Assembly: GCA_030616835.1 (NCBI GenBank) | Contig: JAUWWP010000020.1 | Location: 1-17,516 of the forward strand | Direction: 5' to 3' | Origin: Deltaproteobacteria bacterium | GTDB taxonomy: Bacteria; Desulfobacterota; G020345765 | Length of the DNA stretch: 17,516 nucleotides | In this document: positions 14,801 through 17,516 of the stretch, one piece after another | How the letters are laid out: the number at the start of each line of letters is the position of its first letter | Numbering within the stretch: the stretch's first letter is position 1 | Notes under the pieces: generated by a model | Databases searched by the model: none | What the model saw: the letters and a program-made list of their open reading frames with translations, nothing else | What the model was told of the DNA's origin: nothing | Position numbers and translations under genes: made by a program

Positions 14801-15314
14801 TAGAGGTATTGCCCCAGGAAATAACCATTGCCCCGGTTCCATTAAAGGTAATGGTGCCGGTATTTGGTCCAAAATCTGAACCGCTGATGGTTACCAAATC
14901 CCCGGGACATCCGGTAATAGGCCCAATACTGCTGAAATTGGTTACATAAAAGGCTTTCGGGAGAGTGCCGACTACTCCATCAGGATTAGTTATCGTGAGG
15001 TCATAGGTATCCGGGGGGAGGCCTGGAGGAACTATGGCAGTGAGCTTTTGGGAATTATAGAAGATAACATCGCTTAGAGGGTAGCCTTCAAGGGAGGCAG
15101 TGATATTTGTTATTATTTCGGCTTTGTCCTTTTTATCTAAGTCCTTTTTTATCTGAGCAAAGAAACCCTCCCCATTTATCTCCACCGGGGTAGGCTCCCC
15201 ATTCCAGCCTATATCTGGAATCATTGCCTCAGGCGAAGGAGAGATTTCTTTCTCCTCTGCACAGCCGATGAAACCAAAGGCCGCAATCATTACAATGGTT
15301 AAGACCTTTTTCAT
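11820..15314 (-). CDS. Giant Ig-repeat lipoprotein with C-terminal MAM-like domain
   Basis: I place the start at 15314 (ATG), with AAGGGG at 15319-15324. The frame can be read back to an ATG at 15368, but that part lies within a repeat element and hides the signal peptide. From 15314 the protein is 1164 residues. It has a lipoprotein signal 1-18 (MKKVLTIVMIAAFGFIGC, acylated C18), two IPT/TIG-like domains (about 35-125 and 128-205), one Ig-like domain (about 208-294), four repeats of about 100 residues each opening with (L/V)DHF (297, 397, 495, 596), three Big_5-like Ig domains (about 693-797, 806-902, 909-1008), and a MAM/jelly-roll-like C-terminus (about 1012-1164, ending GDGWYIDDVAVSG). 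It is probably an outer-membrane-anchored, surface-exposed adhesive or carbohydrate-binding rod. The ligand is unknown. Confidence 0.88.
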   Translation of the reverse strand: MKKVLTIVMIAAFGFIGCAEEKEISPSPEAMIPDIGWNGEPTPVEINGEGFFAQIKKDLDKKDKAEIITNITASLEGYPLSDVIFYNSQKLTAIVPPGLPPDTYDLTITNPDGVVGTLPKAFYVTNFSSIGPITGCPGDLVTISGSDFGPNTGTITFNGTGAMVISWGNTSIVVNAPGGDYTEVTVTPTPAAEPVSLPGTYSYDDQAVVSITSPVNGVTIIAGEVTVSGTADTDITTVTVTSEQGHNESSVVDAGGNWSVALAGVTPPQITIAATGTDNCSNIGSDSVISVRVVGPLDHFVFTTISSPQTAGIPFGITIYARDSFNNTVINYTGTADLTDTTGTINPNITGAFSAGVWSGDVTIITAQADVTITAADTEDPAKSGTSNAFDVVPGALDHFTFDPLSDQAAGTPFLITINAYDQDNNVKADYSGAADLSDSTVTISPTSTTGGFSSGVWFGDVTISSATAGVAITATDGPISGVSNSFDVISIGVLDHFEISNISSPKQAVTPFTITITAKDASGQTVITFDGVVYISDLSESISPALSGNFIDGVWTGEVAICTNYPDDIISVDDGAGHTGGSNQFNVNPSGAPGVDHFLFHFIPTPQIVSQAFTITVEALNACGELVSNYNVAALISDLSGSISPATGNFSSGLLEIVVNISSTYANDTITITSGVKSATSNPFDVEEDILQVLTTTPLDGAEDVPIDIKIIAAFNQPLNESTLDTTTFYLYDVSDGENPVSITGTVSSDPATRSAVFTPDSPLTATANFRATITTSLESLSGGRLEEDYSFAFTTGSTGDSSPLLVINEYPADGAINVRLNTFISAAFNKFVNPSTVDNSTFTVSGGVTGIVVYDRPSKSIIFYYPEADLDPDTAYTVTINGVEDLSGNPCSYNWSFTTGDKLDATSPTVISKTPTGGEKGVPVTTTITAVFNEQVDPTTLNKNTFRVMVGGVPILGEVTYNPSTATATFTPYSSLDFNTIYTVRIEGVTDMAGNMMKASAIWNFRTEDPQILFSDDMESGKAKWSWDSPWDLITTDYHSPTNCWTDSPGGNYLNGLDIPLTSISIDFSGSGLTTFILYFWHHYDIKNNYLSSDFGYLEASIDGVVWDTLRSYSQLVNWREEVVDLSAYDGNPTVYLRFRLKTDGAFVGDGWYIDDVAVSGN

Positions 15315-15326
15315 ATACCCCTTATT

Positions 15327-15470
15327 TGTAGGGGTTCGATCCCTTCGACAGGGCTCAGGGCAGGTCATCGAACCCTCTCCTCAAAGCCCTTACTTCGGAG
15401 CTGATCCAACCAGAAGAGGGCTTGATAAATCAAGCCCCGACAAAATCTGACCCAGAGGTCAACCCCTACA
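15327..15470. repeat. 144-bp inverted-repeat-bounded element upstream of the lipoprotein gene
   Basis: TGTAGGGGTT (15327-15336) and AACCCCTACA (15461-15470) are exact 10-bp ends. Inside are a 9-bp inverted repeat GGGTTCGAT/ATCGAACCC (15332-15340 and 15368-15376) around a CCCTTCGACAGGGCTCAGGG copy of the dispersed repeat, a hairpin GGGCTTGAT-aa-ATCAAGCCC (15418-15437), and TGACC-caga-GGTCA (15448-15461). It fills most of the 188-bp gap and ends 3 bp from the lipoprotein's ribosome-binding site. It could be a composite MITE-like element, and its hairpins could weaken readthrough from the barrel gene. Confidence 0.7.
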
Positions 15471-15502
15471 GGAAAAATGACTTTTGGTATCAGGCCTGAC
15501 TC

Positions 15503-17516
15503 CTAAAACATAAACCTATATCCCACTCCAGCAGTTAGCCCCCCAATATTGCCCTTTATGATTGAACTCGATCCATTGAGCTTCGAATCCAACTTAGAGT
15601 AATTATATTTAAGCTCCACCAGGCCACTGCCCGGACCGAGCTTCATATCCAATCCACCCAATCCGTGAACCCCGAAGACAGTGGAGCTGGAGCTGAGGGT
15701 GGGCTGGCGGGAGTAGGAGAGCCGAGAATTAGTAACCAGCACCCCCAACCCTGCCCCTACATAGGGCCGGAGCCAGCCATAGGGAATCCGGTATATCCCA
15801 TTTACAAAGATGGGAATCACATTCAAATCTATACCGAGTTTATAATCACCTACCTCATCCTGACCGGACTCCTCAATGGAGGAGGAATAATACCCTGCCT
15901 CCAGGGAAATGGATAGGATTCTATTTAGCCAGGGGAGGACATAGCTACCCTCTATCCCTGGATAAATACCTGAGACACTACCGAAGTTTGTAACATAGCC
16001 GAATTTTGGCCCGATCCCGAAGTTCCTTGGCTTTGGCATTAATATAATTTTAGTTGCCCCGGTAAAATCCCTCCGGGGATTGGTTACAGTAATTATGGAT
16101 TTTTTCCCCACCCTCTCCTTTGAGGATATGTATTTAATGGAATAACTGCCGTCACCCAGTTCTTCCACCTCCCCCAATTGACCCGAAGAGGCTGTGGCCA
16201 CCAACCTCTCTCCACCGATGGGATTTCCATAGGCATCGAAGATTTTAACATTGATGAGTGAGCTTGATTCCCCATCGGCCTGAAGCACCTCAGGGTTTGC
16301 GGTCAAAATAGCCTTCTCTGGTTTTCCCGCAGATAGGTATACCTTAGCCTCCCTTTTGAGGGTAAACTTTGGATATGGGGGAGGGGACTTAACTCGGACG
16401 CTGGAGCTGAGATTTATAAAGCTTTTTCCCCCAAGACCCTTTGGGCTATTCAGGATGGCAAGATAGTCTCCCTTGCCCTTATCAACTATTTTGCTAAGAG
16501 AGCCTTTATCCGCCTCTAATTTAATCCTCTTTCCCGAGAGCCCGTTTCCCCAGGCATCCTCAAGCCTGAGCGAAATCTTGGCTTGGGAGCGTCCATCGGC
16601 AATAAGCCTTCGGGGCTCGATACCCATAGCTAAAAGGGCAGGGTAATTGCCAGTCCTCAATTTTAGCTCTACGCTGTCTTTGGAAACCTCATCTTCTGAA
16701 AGCGAGGTATTGATTATTATCTTTTCTTCTGTTAACTGTGATGGAGCGGTGAGCACTGCCGAGTATAACCCTTCCTCTTCTTCCAAAATCTGGGATAAGC
16801 TCCCTTGAGTGGCGGATAAGTTAATCATCTCCCCCTTCTTTGCCGCTCCAAATTCATCCACTACGAAAATCTTAACCCTTGCCTTGCTTCTCCCATCCGC
16901 TACCAGGGTATTTGTATCCACCTCCATTTTTAATCTATTAAAGGAGGGAACCTTAAGGTCTATGGACTTCTTGGTAATATTTCCAAAGGAATCTGTGACT
17001 ATGCCACTGGCATACTTATATCCAGGTGGAACTATAAGTGGGGCATCAAATTTCCCCTCGACCCCTGAATCGAATGGTCCAAAAGTTTTTTTGCCCACTC
17101 TGATGATTACCTGGGAATTTGGGTCGGTTTCCGCTGGTATAACTGTGCTTCCGATAAGGGGAATCGCCAGCCATCCAAGCCCCACTTCCTTCTTCAATTG
17201 GGCCTTTATGGAAACAAGAGCAACCTGGGGGTATTTTTGAGGAGGGGGGATATAAATAGCGGAATAACGGCCCTTGCCCAATTCCTTTATTTTCTTTACC
17301 CTCCCTACGGTAGGGGAGAGCTTTAATTTGGCCCCCTCCACGGGCTCTCCTAAAGGATCTCTTATATTCAAGCTCAACTCACCATGTTTTTGCTTCTCCA
17401 GCAAAATCGCCTCTGGTTTTAATGATGCCGAGATCTTAAGACCCTCCTCCGGATATATGGAAAGGATATATGCCTTGGTCACAGACCCTTTGACCATCCT
17501 TGCCCACACATTTATC
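15503..17516 (-). CDS. Ig-repeat outer-membrane beta-barrel protein, N-terminus beyond the window
   Basis: The frame is open to the right edge. A GTG at 17509 is possible but has no visible ribosome-binding site or signal peptide, so the protein is partial, with about 670 residues seen. Counting from that GTG, it has four Ig-like invasin/Big_1-type units (about 24-104, 190-284, 290-388, 395-490). The last three share the pattern ADGRS/ADGES, then D(E/A)(F/W/Y)GN and G-x-Y. Residues 494-668 form an OmpA-like barrel with alternating strands (GPKFGYV, GIEGSYVLPWL, ISLEAGYYS, YVGAGLGVL, VELKYNYSKL) ending GVGYRFMF; the terminal Phe is the usual BAM recognition signature. The Ig-then-barrel order is opposite to intimin/invasin. 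The gene precedes the lipoprotein gene by 188 bp on the same strand, so the two may act together at the envelope. Confidence 0.88.
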   Translation of the reverse strand, partial: INVWARMVKGSVTKAYILSIYPEEGLKISASLKPEAILLEKQKHGELSLNIRDPLGEPVEGAKLKLSPTVGRVKKIKELGKGRYSAIYIPPPQKYPQVALVSIKAQLKKEVGLGWLAIPLIGSTVIPAETDPNSQVIIRVGKKTFGPFDSGVEGKFDAPLIVPPGYKYASGIVTDSFGNITKKSIDLKVPSFNRLKMEVDTNTLVADGRSKARVKIFVVDEFGAAKKGEMINLSATQGSLSQILEEEEGLYSAVLTAPSQLTEEKIIINTSLSEDEVSKDSVELKLRTGNYPALLAMGIEPRRLIADGRSQAKISLRLEDAWGNGLSGKRIKLEADKGSLSKIVDKGKGDYLAILNSPKGLGGKSFINLSSSVRVKSPPPYPKFTLKREAKVYLSAGKPEKAILTANPEVLQADGESSSLINVKIFDAYGNPIGGERLVATASSGQLGEVEELGDGSYSIKYISSKERVGKKSIITVTNPRRDFTGATKIILMPKPRNFGIGPKFGYVTNFGSVSGIYPGIEGSYVLPWLNRILSISLEAGYYSSSIEESGQDEVGDYKLGIDLNVIPIFVNGIYRIPYGWLRPYVGAGLGVLVTNSRLSYSRQPTLSSSSTVFGVHGLGGLDMKLGPGSGLVELKYNYSKLDSKLNGSSSIIKGNIGGLTAGVGYRFMF

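Noticed and set aside
15331..15348. tRNA T-arm-like sequence (GGTTCGATCCC)
   Set aside because: There is no acceptor, D-arm or anticodon arm nearby; it is part of the inverted repeat GGGTTCGAT/ATCGAACCC.
16809..17240. 143-residue plus-strand frame opposite the Ig-repeat barrel gene
   Set aside because: It is the antisense shadow of a clearly coding minus-strand frame.

Overview
This 17.5 kb window has a diderm (Gram-negative-type) look. It encodes an outer-membrane beta-barrel protein, a large lipoprotein with a lipobox, ComEC, a sigma-54 activator, a diguanylate cyclase and a PilZ protein. The intergenic DNA carries many small dispersed repeats of a kind I associate with environmental, uncultured bacterial genomes. 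I cannot name the organism: there is no rRNA, and the genes are typical of many deep-branching anaerobe-like lineages.

Layout. The left edge (2-1627, +) is the 3' part of an adenine deaminase gene, which ends 13 bp before a convergent zinc-ribbon/TPR protein gene (1641-2459, -). A divergent intergenic region with a strong promoter and a palindromic candidate operator precedes a lone CheY-like receiver (2751-3125, +). A two-way terminator separates it from an SCP2-type protein (3236-3805, -). ComEC (4116-6578, +) follows. Next comes a tightly coupled two-gene operon (6730-9485, +): a receiver-GAF-GGDEF protein and an FHA-AAA+-Fis sigma-54 activator, joined by a 1-base stop/start overlap.

From 9486 to 11157 lies a repeat-rich accessory region. 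Two long direct repeats (183 and 159 bp) flank a small toxin-like/DUF2283 gene pair. The toxin-like gene is cut by an in-frame TAA, beyond which family-like sequence continues. To the right is a tandem 47-bp repeat, whose second copy is split by a 109-bp MITE-like insertion with 16-bp terminal inverted repeats and a 4-bp target duplication. The right third, all on the minus strand, holds in transcription order a partial Ig-repeat/beta-barrel outer-membrane protein, a 1164-residue Ig-repeat lipoprotein and a PilZ-domain protein. A 144-bp inverted-repeat element sits between the first two.

Inferred links. A GGDEF enzyme, an FHA-type sigma-54 activator and a PilZ receptor occur in the same window as two large surface or envelope Ig-repeat proteins, which suggests a cyclic-dinucleotide circuit controlling the cell surface. 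The GGDEF domain has Gly where a guanine-contacting Asp is normal, so its nucleotide product is an open question. The most notable items are this GGDEF variant, the broken toxin-like gene beside an intact partner, and the MITE-like element next to its own empty site.
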